Assembly: GCF_028389875.1 (NCBI RefSeq)
Contig: NC_084663.1
Span: 1,054,001-1,118,000, forward strand
Direction of reading: 5' to 3'
DNA length: 64,000 bases
Origin: Rhea pennata
Lineage: Eukaryota; Chordata; Aves; Rheiformes; Rheidae
Below the pieces are notes generated by a model. The model ran no database searches and was not told the DNA's origin. It worked only from the letters and a program-made list of their open reading frames with translations. Every line of letters starts with the position of its first letter. The first letter of the stretch is position 1. Shown here one piece after another: positions 27,990 to 39,900 of the stretch. A program made the translations under genes and the position numbers.

Positions 27990-29135
27990 GTAATGTGCCT
28001 TGAAAGCCATTCCGGAAAGTCAGAGATGGCTTTTACCTCTTAATGACTTTCATGTTTCCAGAGTGCAGTGGGATAAAGGATTGTTACAGGCAGATTTGGC
28101 CATGTCATGGGCTCTGTCACAGCTTTATTACTATCTCTGCAAGTAGGCACTTTGTTCCGAAGCAGAACACAGCTTGCTTCAGCCTGGCTGGGAGCATTTA
28201 TCCCCAGACGGCGGTTCTCTGGCTCCGTTTGGATCAGATGTGGCTCATTTGTCCTTTGGTCACAAGCAGGTTGCTCACAGGCAGGGAGTGATGCTCAGGT
28301 GTGCGCAGTGGCCGTGTGCTTTTCTGCTTGTCCTCTCTTCCCTAGCCCAGCCTAGGTGCAATTCTCCTACGTGTGACCCATCTCTGCAGCGATGTCCCTA
28401 GCTGGGGGACTGTGCTCATGGACAGCAAAGGTGGCTGGTGATGCTCTAGCTGTGGAGGAGCCAGGTGCCTTAGCTAGTCCAGGCGGGACAACCTATTTTA
28501 ACAGCCTTTCCCCAGCATAGACGGTGGCTCCAGCCGTCAGGGACAGGACAGCAGGATCCCAGGGAGAGCTACACATTGACTGTGTCCAGATCCCCCCATT
28601 GCCACAGCACTTCCCTGCATGTCTGCGCACTTGCCTGGTCCCAGTTTGGTGCAGATCTCTGTGCTGCTCAGCACCCCCGATGTGACCTGCTGGCACAGTA
28701 AGTGCTGTATGGCAGCACGAGGCTTCACCCTATCGCTTCGCTTCAAAGGTGTCTCCTGCCCAAAGGACCAGGCAATGTTTGTTTGGTGAAGAGAAAAATG
28801 GAAGACATGTTGAGGAGCACAAGGTGGGAGAAACAGCGGGCGCCTGGGGCTGGAAGTGCCTGGCTGCCGGCTGCCCAAATGGGCTGGTCCCACTGTTCCC
28901 ACCTATGAGATGAGGCAGGGCTTGGGGCCAGGCAGGCATGCTGTCTCCAGCCAGGGCTTCGTCCAGGAGTCCAAGGGCCAGGTGATTCCCTCAGAGCCAT
29001 CAGCACTTTCAGGCAGTGTCTATGCACCACAGCGGATAAATGAGAATAACAGCAGGATACAAAGCTTTGTTTTAACACAGTTTTTTAAAGATGACATCTT
29101 TACATGTCTGAAAGATGATGTGCTGCTGCCTAGTA
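27990..29135. other. Intergenic sequence, nothing recognised
   Basis: Moderate-GC sequence between the orphan CpG islands and the minisatellite at 29.1 kb. No exon, RNA gene or transposon fragment was recognised. Confidence 0.4.
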
Positions 29136-30290
29136 ACAGGACGGGGATGCAGTGCTGCCCTGAGGACAGCACAGGCATGCAGTGACGCACAGGGAAAGGA
29201 CGAGGTGCAGTGTTTCATAGGGACAGAATGAAGATGCAGTGCTGCCTTGTGGACAGTGCAGGGATGCAGTGCTGATCAGGGATAGGACAGGGATGGGGAT
29301 GCAGGATGTGGATGCAGTGCTGCATAGGGAGAGGATGGGGATGCCGGATGGGGATGCAGTGCTGCTTGTGGACAGGATGGGGATGCAGGATGGAGATGCA
29401 GTGCTGCTTGTGGACAGGATGGAGATGCAGTGCTGCTTGTGGACAGGATGGGGATGCAGGATGGAGATGCAGTGCTGCTTGTGGACAGGACGGGGATGCA
29501 GTGCTGCTTGTGGACAGGATGGGGATGCAGTGCTGCTTGTGGACAGGATGGGGATGTCGGATGGGGATGCAGTGCTGCTTGTGGACAGGATGGGGATGCA
29601 GTGCTGCTTGTGGACAGGATGGGGATGTCGGATGGGGATACAGTGCTGCTTGTGGACAGGATGGGGATGCCAGACGGGGATGCAGTGCTGCTTGTGGACA
29701 GGATGGGGATGCCGGACGGGGATGCAGTGCTGCTTGTGGACAGGATGGGGATGCTGGACGTGGATGCAGTGCTGCTTGTGGACAGGATGGGGATGCAGGA
29801 TGGAGATGCAGTGCTGCTTGTGGACAGGATGGGGATGCAGGATAGGGAATGCAGTGCTGCTTGTGGACAAGATGGGGATGCAGTGCTGCTTGTGGACAGG
29901 ATGGGGATGCAGGATAGGGAATGCAGTGCTGCTTGTGGACAGGATGGGGATGCAGTGCTGCTTGTGGACAGGATCGGGATGTCAGACGTGGATGCAGTGC
30001 TGCTTGTGGACAGGATGGGGATGCCGGACGGGGATGCAGTGCTGCTTGTGGACAGGATGGGATGCAGGACGGGGATGCAGTGCTGCTTGTGGACAGGATG
30101 GGGATGTAGTGCTGCTTGTGGACAGGATGGGATGCAGGACGGGGATGCAGTGCTGCTTGTGGACGGGATGGGGATGCCGGACAGAGATGCAGTGCTGCAT
30201 AGGGAGAGGATGGGGATGTCAGACAGGGATGCAGTGTTTCTTGTGGACAGGACGGAGGTGTCGGACAGGGATGCAGTGTGCCTCCTCTCC
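29136..30290. repeat. 30/42-bp GATGCAGTGCTGC minisatellite
   Basis: Over 1.1 kb of tandem repeats. The main unit is 30 bp (GATGCAGTGCTGCTTGTGG followed by ACAGGATGGGG), alternating with a 42-bp version that carries an extra 12 bases such as GATGCAGGATGG. Divergent units lie at the left edge and homogeneous units in the centre. Both unit lengths are multiples of three, so several frames remain open on both strands. The resulting Cys/Trp/Gly-rich translation is an artefact. Confidence 0.92.
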
Positions 30291-30384
30291 TGCCACCATG
30301 AGCAGCCCCTGCACAGCCCCTGAAGCAGCCTCATGGGGTGTCTGGGGCTCATGGGGCAGGTGGAGCTGCCAGGCTCAATGGAGC

Positions 30385-30750
30385 ATGAAAGGGAAGGGAA
30401 GGGAGAGGAAAAGAAGGGGAGAGGAAAAGAAGGAGAGAAGGAAAGAAAAACAAGGAAGGAAGGAAAGAATAGCAAGGAAGAAAGGAAGGAGGGGAAGAAA
30501 AGCAATGGAGGAAGGAAGGGAAAAAAGCAAGGAAGGAAGAGACGAAAAGCAAGGAAGGAAGGAAAGGAAGAAAACGAAGGAAGGAAGAAAAGAAAAGCAG
30601 GCAAGGAAGGAAAGAAAAGTAAGGAAGGTAAGAAGGAAAGAAAAGCAAGCAAGGAGGGAAGGAGAGAGAGAGAGAAGGAAGGAAGAATGGAAGAAAAGAA
30701 GAAAGAAGAGGAAGGAAGGAAGGGAGCAAGGGAGGAAGAAAAGTCTGATG
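30385..30750 (+). repeat. Polypurine GGAAG/GAAAA tract
   Basis: About 365 bp of almost uninterrupted purines (GGAAGGAAAGAAAAGCAA-type words). Such homopurine tracts can form triplex (H-DNA) and are length-unstable. It directly follows the minisatellite. Confidence 0.9.
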
Positions 30751-33230
30751 TAGGAAGCCAGTAGAGACGATAGTGTCAGGTATTTTTACATCTCTTGAAC
30801 AGCAGCATGTTTTTCTGAGCTTTGCAGAGCCTCTGTCTCCCAGTCTGTTCTCAACACCCGGGCAGAGGAGGTATAGAAGCATCTCCGGTCTCGAAAATCC
30901 CACGCGGAGCCCCTGCAGCGCCGAGCACAGTCCCAGCTTCCCCGCTGGAGAAATAAATCTGCATTTCCTTGTGCTGGCAAAACCGGGGCACATGCCGGGG
31001 GTGAGGGGCTGCAGATGCGGCTGTGACACTTCTGATGTCCCAAGGAGATGGCACGTCCCGGTGAAGTGCCGGCTGAGCAGCCGGGGTGCCCGCAGCTGCT
31101 GCCGCACCCGGCGGTCCAAGGGACGGGGTCTGCTCAGGAAGATCGCTCATCTCCGGCTCCTTCCACCTTAACTAGGTGGTGCGTTGGGCTGACAAAGGCA
31201 ACCCCACGTTGGTGCAGGATAATCGGGTTTCTGCGAGACACTTGACTTGGTGCAAACCGCAGCTGCAGTGAAGCCGCAGGCTCTGGGGTGCTGCTGGCCC
31301 TTGCGGCAATTCCCTCACCTCTCTGCAACGCCCGGCCCGGCCGGCACCTCCCCGGCTTTGAGAGCCAGCGCTGCCCGCGTGCTGCAGCCAGCTGCTCTGA
31401 GAACCGTCAGGCGAGCAACAGCCTGGTGGCGTCCGGCCCCCTTTGCAAAGCTCTCTCCACACCCGCGGCAGGCAGGTTTTTGTATATGCACTGGAGAAAG
31501 CTTGGCAGCCGGAGCAGGGGCCGAGGCTGGGGTCATGCACCATCCTGGGATGGCCTCAGGACAGCTCCTCCCCGCTGCATCTCCTGCTCTGTGCAGCCGG
31601 CTCCTTTGCGCCCTTCCCGGAGCCTCTCTGGGAAGCTGCACACCGGCAGCCGAGCCCCTCCTGGTGCTCCTTTGCACCTTTGCCCGCATGATCTCGCCCA
31701 CCTCTGTGTGTTTTGGGGGGGCACCCAGTGCTGCCGAGCCGTGTTCCCTGGGAAGCCATGCATCCAAACGGGAGAGGGGAGGCTGAGGCCTGGGAAAAGG
31801 ACCCAGCATAGCCTGTGGAGAGCCCGGCTGGCACCAGTGAGTGAGAGGGAGCCGCATCCTGGTGCCGGATCCAGGCTTCCCTCCCGTCCCTGCAGAGAAG
31901 CCCGCTGGGTTATCCCTCCTGTGGGAGCCAGGAAGTTGGAGCATGAGCGAGCCATCAGCACGGATGGGCTGCAGCGGGGAGTGAGGGCCCCCACGGCCCT
32001 GCGCCGGTAGCTGCGTGCTGACAGCACGGGAAGTGCTCCTGCACTGCTCCGAGGGCCATTCTACACCTTGATTTTTTGCATTTCCCTCAGATGCATTTCT
32101 GCTCGGAGGGGGTTCGACCTTCGGTGCCTCCCTGGGTACCGTGGCGCACAGCGCAGCACGCAGCGTGGCACAGCCCCTGGAGGAACCCTACTTGCCCAGC
32201 AAGCACCCAGCGTGCAGCAATCCCTGTGTCCCTGCGAGACGTGATAAATCCTTACAGTGGCTGACGGCTGGGGCTAGAGCCTGGATATGTGAGGGAACAG
32301 GCCCAGCTTTCCGAAGGGCTTTTGGGAAACCCTTACCTGCCTCCCATCAAAAAGAGAGGGAGGAGATCCTGACACTCTGCTGATGGATTTTCTCCATCTC
32401 CCCACACTGCCAGCAAAGCACTGGCCTTTCTACCCAGGGAGTTTCTGAGGGCAACAGGAATGAATCCAGTTTTCTGCCCTCACTGGAGCTGGGCGATCAG
32501 ACAGCTGCCAGGCCATCGGGGCCGGGGGACTCCCGCTCTCCAAGGCAGGCTCCCACCTAGCTTGAGAAGTCCAGCTGCAGTCATCTGCCATGCTGCCTTC
32601 CTTAATTGCGTTTATGAACCAGGGAAACTCCAGATTCCTCCTCCCGAACAGGTCCAGCTCCTGTAAGGTGGCTGCAGAAGAAGCCACCAGGTGCGTTGGT
32701 CCTGGGGAGAGGTGCCAGGGCCAGAACAAGGCATCAGCCACCACCAGCAGATGCTCTGGGGCAAACAAGGGGTTGGCACCAATGCGGTGCCACATGCAGC
32801 CCCGGGACCAGGCAGCCGGGGAGGAGTGACTTGGCCATGGGGAATCTGCAAGGGAGAGCAGGAGCCACCGGGCTTTTTGCAGGAGGATGGACAGGGAATC
32901 TCCAACAGGAGGAACAACAGGCTGCTCCCAGGGATGCCGCTCCTCAGGGGTCTGTGTCACCGAGCCCCAGGAGCCGCGGCATGTCTGGGGCAATTGGGCT
33001 ATGCAAGAACAACACCACCAGCACCTGCCGGCAGGGAGGGGAGCTTTTCCCTTCCCCGCTGATGATCTCAGGGCTGCTTTGCATCTCTGTGGGGTGCGTG
33101 AGCCCTGTTCCTCCCCAAACACCGGGGAAATAAAAAACCCTTTTTCTCCTACAGAAAGCACCGTGCCAGCTAAGAAGCCCCGAGCCCTCGGCCAAGCAAG
33201 GAAGCCCGTTGCAGCCCAGCGCCCGGGAGG
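30751..33230. other. Intergenic sequence between the purine tract and the SND1 promoter
   Basis: No recognisable exon, RNA or transposon. Open frames on both strands are unsupported by motifs or splice-bounded structure. Confidence 0.4.
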
Positions 33231-33279
33231 ATTCGGGTCGTTGGGTGGCACGAGGAGACCCGAGCTCGCGGGGCCCGCC

Positions 33280-33314
33280 CGGGGGACGGGACGGGACGGG
33301 ACGGGACGGGACGA

Positions 33315-33359
<45 letters not shown>

Positions 33360-33372
33360 GCCGCCGCCGCCG
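33280..33372 (+). repeat. (GGGAC)n, (CTG)14 and (CCG)5 microsatellites upstream of SND1
   Basis: A run of GGGAC pentamers (about 33284-33313) is followed by 14 perfect CTG triplets (33316-33357) and five CCG triplets (33358-33372). The compound trinucleotide repeat lies about 560 bp upstream of the SND1 start codon in its promoter CpG island and probably outside the transcript. Confidence 0.93.
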
Positions 33373-33426
33373 CCTCCCCGCGAGCGCCCGGCGCGGCCGC
33401 CGGCAGCGCCGCAGGCGGAAAGGGGG

Positions 33427-33486
33427 GATTGTGACGTAGAGGATGGTGACGACGCGGATTGTGACGACAAGGATCGTGACGTAAGA
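33427..33486 (+). promoter_or_regulatory. Four tandem 15-bp units each carrying a TGACG (ATF/CREB) half-site
   Basis: Four consecutive 15-mers, GATTGTGACGTAGAG, GATGGTGACGACGCG, GATTGTGACGACAAG and GATCGTGACGTAAGA, each centre on GTGACG; the last contains TGACGTAA. The regular period suggests duplication of an ATF/CREB-type site in the SND1 promoter. Binding is inferred. Confidence 0.6.
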
Positions 33487-33599
33487 GGGGGCGTGGCGCT
33501 CCCTGGCCCCGCCCCCGGCCCGGCGGTGAGACACGTGGGAGCCCGGGCAACCTTTTGCCGACGTGTCCCTGGCGCCGCGTGCCCCGGAAGTCCCGCCCC

Positions 33600-33930
33600 A
33601 CCCCGCGCCCAGGGGAGGGCGGGGCGCTCCGTGACGTCACCCCCCGCGGCGGCCTCTCGGGCCGGCGCGCGGCGGGGCGGGGCGGGGCCGTCGGCGGGAA
33701 TCGGCCGGCGATTGGACGCCGGCTGGGGCGGGACGCGCCTGCGCGGCTCGGGCGGCGAGGCGGGGCGGGGCCGGGGGCGGAGGCCCCGCCCCTGGCGAGG
33801 CCCCGCCCCCTCCGCGGGTGGCCCCGCCCCTCGGCTCCCTTCCGCGCTCGCGCCGCGCTCGCCGCGCTCCGTCCGCGCCCCCCTCCCGCCGCCGCCGCCG
33901 CTCGGCCCCGTCCGCCGCCGCCGCCCCGCC
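33600..33930 (+). promoter_or_regulatory. SND1: SND1 core promoter and 5' UTR
   Basis: CpG island immediately upstream of the SND1 start. It has a perfect cAMP-response palindrome TGACGTCA at 33632-33639, a reverse CCAAT box (ATTGG, 33711-33715; NF-Y type) and several GC boxes (33671-33689, about 33764-33778 and beyond). No TATA box. The transcription start is probably between about 33800 and 33900. Confidence 0.6.
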
Positions 33931-36900
33931 ATGGCCTCCGTGGCGGCCCCCGGGCAGGGCGGCTCCGCGCCCCCCCTCGCCGTCCAGCGCGGCATCGTCA
34001 AGATGGTGAGAGCCGCGCGCCCGCGGGCACCGCGCCCGCCGCCCTCCCCCCGCCGCCCCGCACCCCGCCGCCCGCCCCGGGAGCGGCCTCCCGGTCCTGT
34101 CCCGTGCACCGGGCCTCTTCCCCCCGCCCCGCTCCCGTGCACCGGGCCCACGGCACCCGCTTTTCCGTGCAGCGCTGCGCCCGGGCCCCGTGCAGGCTGC
34201 CCGGTGTGCACGGGACCCACCCCCCCCCCGCATGCCCCGTGCGGGCTGCCCGGTGTGCACGGGACCCCCCCCCCCCGCATGCCCCGTGCAGGCTGCCCGG
34301 TGTGCACGGGACCCACCCCCCCCCCGCATGCCCCGTGCGGGCTGCCCGGTGTGCACGGGACCCCCCCCCCCCGCATGCCCCGTGCGGGCTGCCCGGTGTG
34401 CACGGGACCCCCCCCCCCCGCATGCCCCGTGCGGGCTGCCCGGTGTGCACGGGACCCCCCCCCCCCCGCATGCCCCGTGCGGGCTGCCCGGTGTGCACGG
34501 GACCCCCCCCCCCCGCATGCCCCGTGCGGGCTGCCCGGTGTGCACGGGACCCCCCCCCCCCCGCATGCCCCGTGCGGGCTGCCCGGTGTGCACGGGACCC
34601 CCCCCCCCCCCGCATGCCCCGTGCGGGCTGCCCGGTGTGCACGGGACCCCCCCCCCCCCCGCATGCCCCGTGCGGGCTGCCCGGTGTGCACGGGACCCCC
34701 CCCCCCCCCGCATGCCCCGTGCGGGCTGCCCGGTGTGCACGGGACCCCCCCCCCCCCCCGCATGCCCCGTGCGGGCTGCCCGGTGTGCACGGGACCCCCC
34801 CCCCCCCCCGCATGCCCCGTGCAGGCTGCCCGGTGTGCACGGGACCCCCCCCCCCCCCCGCATGCCCCGTGCAGGCTGCCCGGTGTGCACGGGACCCCCC
34901 CCCCCCCGCATGCCCCGTGCAGGCTGCCCGGTGTGCACGGGACCCCCCCCCCCCCCGCATGCCCCGTGCAGGCTGCCCGGTGTGCACGGGACCCCCCCCC
35001 CCCCCCGCATGCCCCGTGCAGGCTGCCCGGTGTGCACGGGACCCCCCCCCCCCCCCCGCATGCCCCGTGCAGGCTGCCTGGTGTGCACGGGACCCCCCCC
35101 CCCCCCCCCGCATGCCGCGTGCAGGCTGCCCGGTGTGCACGGGACCCCCCCCCCCCGCATGCCGCGTGCAGGCTGCCCGGTGTGCACGGGACCCCCCCCC
35201 CACATGCCCTGTGTGCACAGGACCTGTTGCCCCATTGATCCCCCCCACTGCACGTGCAGCACCCCGCATGCTCCTTTCCCCCCGGCGCCGGCAGCCTCCC
35301 CCGATCCCCTGCACCCCGAGTGTCCTTGCTGCCCGGTGCTCCACATCCTCGGCTCTGCCCCCGTGGCACCCCGCTCCCTGTCCCAGCAGGCGGGCAGACG
35401 TCGGTCCGGCGCCGTGCTGGGGGTCTGTCTGTCCGTCTGTGCATTGCCCCCCCCCCCTTCCCCGCCGCCTCCGATCTGGAGCGGAGCTCGGGGCGCCCCG
35501 ATGCCCGGGCTGGGGTGCGCAGTGCCGAGGAGGTCCGCAGCCCGGGCGGCGCGCCTGCCCTCGCCCGGTGCGGGGGGCCAGGGGGCCCAGCCCCGCGGCA
35601 GGCGGCTTCGGCACGTGGCCGCCGGGAAGTCCGGCACCGCTTCCTGCGCCGCCGGGGTCCCGTCCCGGGGGAGGCGGAGAGGACGCGGCGACGTGGGTGC
35701 CCCGCCGGCACGGTCCCGGGTCCCACGCGGCGCTCTTCCGGCCGCGGCACGGAAGCGGTGCGAAGCGCCCGCCGCGCAGCTCCGGCGGGAAGCCCCTCGG
35801 CCCCGACGGGCTCGCGCTCCCTGCGTTGCACGCTCGGAAGCTGGCCGAGGAGGAAGCGCGGGGGAAGCTCGGAAGAGCTGGTTTTTCTCGGCGTCTCTGC
35901 TCGCAGCCTGGCGGCCCGGCGGAGCCGGAGCACCAGACTTCCTGGTTTCTCCGCTGGCGATGACGTCTGGGCTCGGGCTCGCACCTCGGCTGCAGCCAGA
36001 CCTGCCGCGACGAGGAGGATCGCGCGCTCCCGCCGGGCCGGGAGGCTCCCGGGGAAGGAGCGGAGCAGAAGGGGGCCCGTGACCCGCTCCGCCAGGCCCT
36101 GCCTGGGGTGCGGGTTTAAAGGGCAGCGAATTTGGAGCAAATCTCATTGCACCTTCCAAAATCGAGAGTGCAAGCATTCATCCCGGGATATTACTTGATC
36201 CCTGCGCGCGCCCCAAAGCCTGTGGAGCGTAGCGGCGTGCTGCCCGCCGCTCTGCACGGGAGCGATGCTGGAGCGCATGGCTCCGCGCCGGCTGGCGGCG
36301 CCGGACCCCGGCGTTGGGGTCGTGGTGCTGCTGGATGTTCGCGGACGTGGTTTCTGGCCAGTGTTAGCTTGTTAAGCTGCTGTTTCCCACTGCCCGGCCG
36401 CAAAGAACGCTTCCCGTTTCGCGCTGTTTTCTTGTGCCTGTTATACAGAATTTGGGAGCGTTCAGGAGGAGAAAAATAAATCTAGTCTGACTGCTGGTGT
36501 CTTGAAGCATCGTTGCACGAGCCCGCTGCTTGCTGTGTGCCAGCCTGACTCGGAGGGAAGCCGGGCTCCGTCCTGGCTGGCGGATCTCTCGGGGGATTTT
36601 CGGTAAGGCGGTCGGTATTTGCTGGCTGACGGACAGCCGCGTGCCGGAGGACAGGGATTCCTGAGGAGGGGGAGTCCCGCGGGCCTGCGGTGCGGGGGCA
36701 GTCCCTGAGCCTGCAGGGTGCTGGCGAAGTCCCAGGTGTCTGCCTGACGTTTCTCGTGGTGCCCCAGTCGCGTGGCGGCCAGGCAGGACTGGCAGCAACG
36801 GCTAGGGCGCGTGCAAAAGCGTTACGCCTGTTTGTGTGCAGACTTTAGCAAACGCTGATTTTCTTTGCCCGGACCTGCAAGCGGGTGCCAGTTTTGCCGC

Positions 36901-39900
36901 TTGCTCTGGGTGGCAGAGGCGAGGTCTGGTTCGTGAGCCGGCCCACGGCGAGTGACGGGCCACCCTCAGGGCTCCAGCCCGCGATGGCGCTGGGGTGAGC
37001 TCAAACCAATTAGCTCTGCCTGGCTGGAAAACGAAAACCTGCTGCTTGTGGTGGTGTAAATCCGCCCGGTGGACTTCACTGCAGCGGATGCCTGGCAGCG
37101 TGGGGAGCAGGGGTGCAGGCGCGAGGCTGCTCTCTGCCGCACGGAGGTGATGTTTGATGGATCGCTTCTCTTTAGCAGCTGGTTTTTGAGGTCTTGTTTA
37201 GCTGTTGAGTTTCTTCCAGGTCCCCGCCGGGGCCCCGCTCTGTCCTCTTTGCGCCTGTGCAGCCCTTGGCCCCCTCGCTTCGCCCGTTGCCCCGAAGATC
37301 GTTTGCTCTCTCGGTTCCCCGTTCTCGTCGTGTCGCTGCTTTCCAGGACGCCCGCTCCGTGCCGCGGCCCCGAGGGACCAGCCCCGCTGCTCCCTCCTCG
37401 CCTTTCCGGAGCCCGCGAGAGCTCGCCTGGGAAGGTCTGTGGCTGTGGTTCCCGTTGCAACTTCAGAGCTTGGAGATTTGTTTAATCCTTATGTGTTGCC
37501 CCCTCTCTGGCGCGTGTTTTCTCTGAAATCCAAGCCGCGGCTGTGCTGCCAGGGGGAGAGGCTGGGGAGCCGCGAGAGGGGCTCGTCCTCGGCCACGGGT
37601 CCGTGGGGCTGAAGCACGGAGGTGGCTGGGGGCTTTGAACCTGGCCGTGCTCTTGTGAGAGCGTGGGTTGGAGAGCCTGCGCCGTGGTGGGACCTGCTGT
37701 CACTGTTGCCCCTCACCTTAGGAGAGGGACCGCTTCTTCCAGCACTGGAGCAGGTTGCCCAGGGAGGTGGTGGAGTTTCCTTCCTTGGAGATGTTCAAAA
37801 GCTGTCTGGACACAGTCCTGTGCAACGTGCTTTATGTGACCCTGCTTGAGGAGGGGGGTTGGACTGGATGATCTCCAGAGCTCCCTGCCAACCTCAACCA
37901 TTGTGTGATTTCTGAATGTCCAGTGCCGAGCACAGCGACATCCTGTTGTTCCAGAACGACTCCTGGCTGTTAACGAAATGTGGTGAGTGCAGGAGAAGAT
38001 GATAACGATGCACATCATCTGACACTAGAATTTATTCCACGCTGCCATTGTGAATTAGTATGGGTACATCTGAGGAGAGGTTGATGTTCTCAGGTGGCCA
38101 TCAAAGTGCAGCTTTGTGGTCTGTGTTGACTACAGGAGCCTGCTCCCATTCAGCCAGAGAGACCAGCAGGACTTTTATAGGCTGTAAACGTTACCTGTAA
38201 CGCTGAGCGCTCACTATGAGCAGTGGGGTTAGTAATCTGTCATTTGCAGGCTCAAGGTGCTTTGGAAATCCCCCCCCCTCCATCCAACATCGAGGAGCTT
38301 GTTAGATTTCTGGGCATGTTCTCACTGGAGAATGGGTGCGCGTGGAGGAGACAGGAAATGTCCTCCTGAAGAAAGGCAGGGGCTGCATGTCCCCAGAGGC
38401 TGCCTCCTTGGAGCAGATGGGGCACAAGACAGAGGAAGGGGTGGCCCAGTCAGTCCCTCGAGGTGGGAACTGACTGTGACCTGGGCTGCGAGTGGATGTT
38501 CAGAGGAAGCCCATGGTCGGAGCCCTTGGTGGGGGTAGAGGTGAGTGGGAGGGCTAGAGAGTTGGTCTTCGTGTGTTTTGTGGCTCTTGGGGATGGCTGG
38601 CTGCTGCCACGTCTGGTCGTGTCCCCTGTGTGTCCCTGAGGCATGGCCGTGTGTTGGTAGGGAACCGTGTGTGAGGTGTGGGGTGAGGACGTGGCGTGTC
38701 ACAGCGTCCGGGTGTCCTGCGCTGGGGACAGGCAGTGGCCCCAGTGTCTTGGTGCCCCACATGGGAGGAGGTGGCTGGAGAGGGCAGTGCTGTGTGTGGG
38801 GAGCGCCGGCAGGATGGGGAGATGGAGGGCTCTCGGAGACGAGGATCTGACTCCGCTTCCAGGGCCCAGGCTGCTGTCGCAGTGTCCTTCTGGGGGACCT
38901 GGGGTGGGGACTGCTGGTGACCACGTTCCCCGCTTGGAGACTCCTGATGTGAGCCAGCGACACTCGCAGGCTGCTGGTTTCTGATGCTCTCGACGCTTCC
39001 CTGAGTCTTCGCAATTGCGCTGACTCTTCAGGGGGAAGCCACCTTCTCGCTCTTTCATGGCTTCCAGTTGGACCTGGACCTTCCTACCCGAGACCCTCGT
39101 CCGCTGCAACCTCACGGAGACGGGTAGTTAATCAAAAGCGGTCGGAGCCGTTTGGGTGCTTCGTGCCTGCGCAGACCCTTGCGGACAGCTGAGGTGGTGG
39201 CTCCTGGAAGGTCTCCGCTGGCGAGGAGCGTTCCCCGTGTCGCCGGTGATGCAGATGATGCCCGAGGGCAGGGGCGCGAGGGTGCCGGTGCCCGACGAAC
39301 CTGCCCCCTTCCCGGCATCTCGGGTTTTTACCGGTAGTTGGATAAAACAGTTAGCAGCATCTGACTTATTTCCCGGAGCGCTGTAAATGAAAGATTAAGG
39401 CTAATTACGACGGTGAAGCCTCCAGGTCCTTGAGCGCTGAGCCTTTGCGGCCGCGTCGCTCTGGGTGCGGCTCGTCTCCGGGTTTAGTTTGGAGCCCGGC
39501 TCCCAGCGGCGTGCCGGTCCCGCCGCAGGACGTGCCTCCGGCAGCACCCGCGTGCGCGCCGCGGCTCCGGCGGGATGCTGCGCCGGGCACGGAGCCGCCC
39601 CCGAGCGCCGGAGGCGGCGTGCCGGGGGTCGCGGGGGGCCGTTGCGTGTCCGGAGTGCGGGGCTTTTCTGCGAGCGTTTCAGCAGCATCGGCCGCGAGCG
39701 CGGAGAGCCAAATTCGCCGCTTCGCTTGGGAACAGAGCGATCCCCGCTGCGCTTGCTCTGCCTGGCGGGAGACCAAACTTGGCGTGCAGGGAAATTACAG
39801 CCGGCCTTACCGATGCCGCGGCTGATAACGGGCGGCCTGTGGCCTTGCGAGGAGACGGAGCTGCTGGAAAACCTTGTTTTTCTCTGGGCAGGATCGTGCT

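Noticed and set aside
29239-30753. A 504-codon Cys/Trp-rich frame that looks like a repetitive secreted protein
   Set aside because: It is the minisatellite read in phase and continues into the purine tract; alternative frames on both strands are equally open and there is no signal peptide or splice structure.
34186-35222. CRISPR-like regularly spaced repeats (also at 29136-30290)
   Set aside because: The units are head-to-tail tandem copies with no unique spacers, in a vertebrate intron and intergenic region.
32430-36177. Very long open frames on both strands (up to about 1200 codons) across the SND1 promoter and intron 1
   Set aside because: They run through the poly-C minisatellite and CpG island, where stop codons are compositionally rare. 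Translations are repetitive and several frames are open at once. Only the 75-base SND1 exon 1 has family and splice support.
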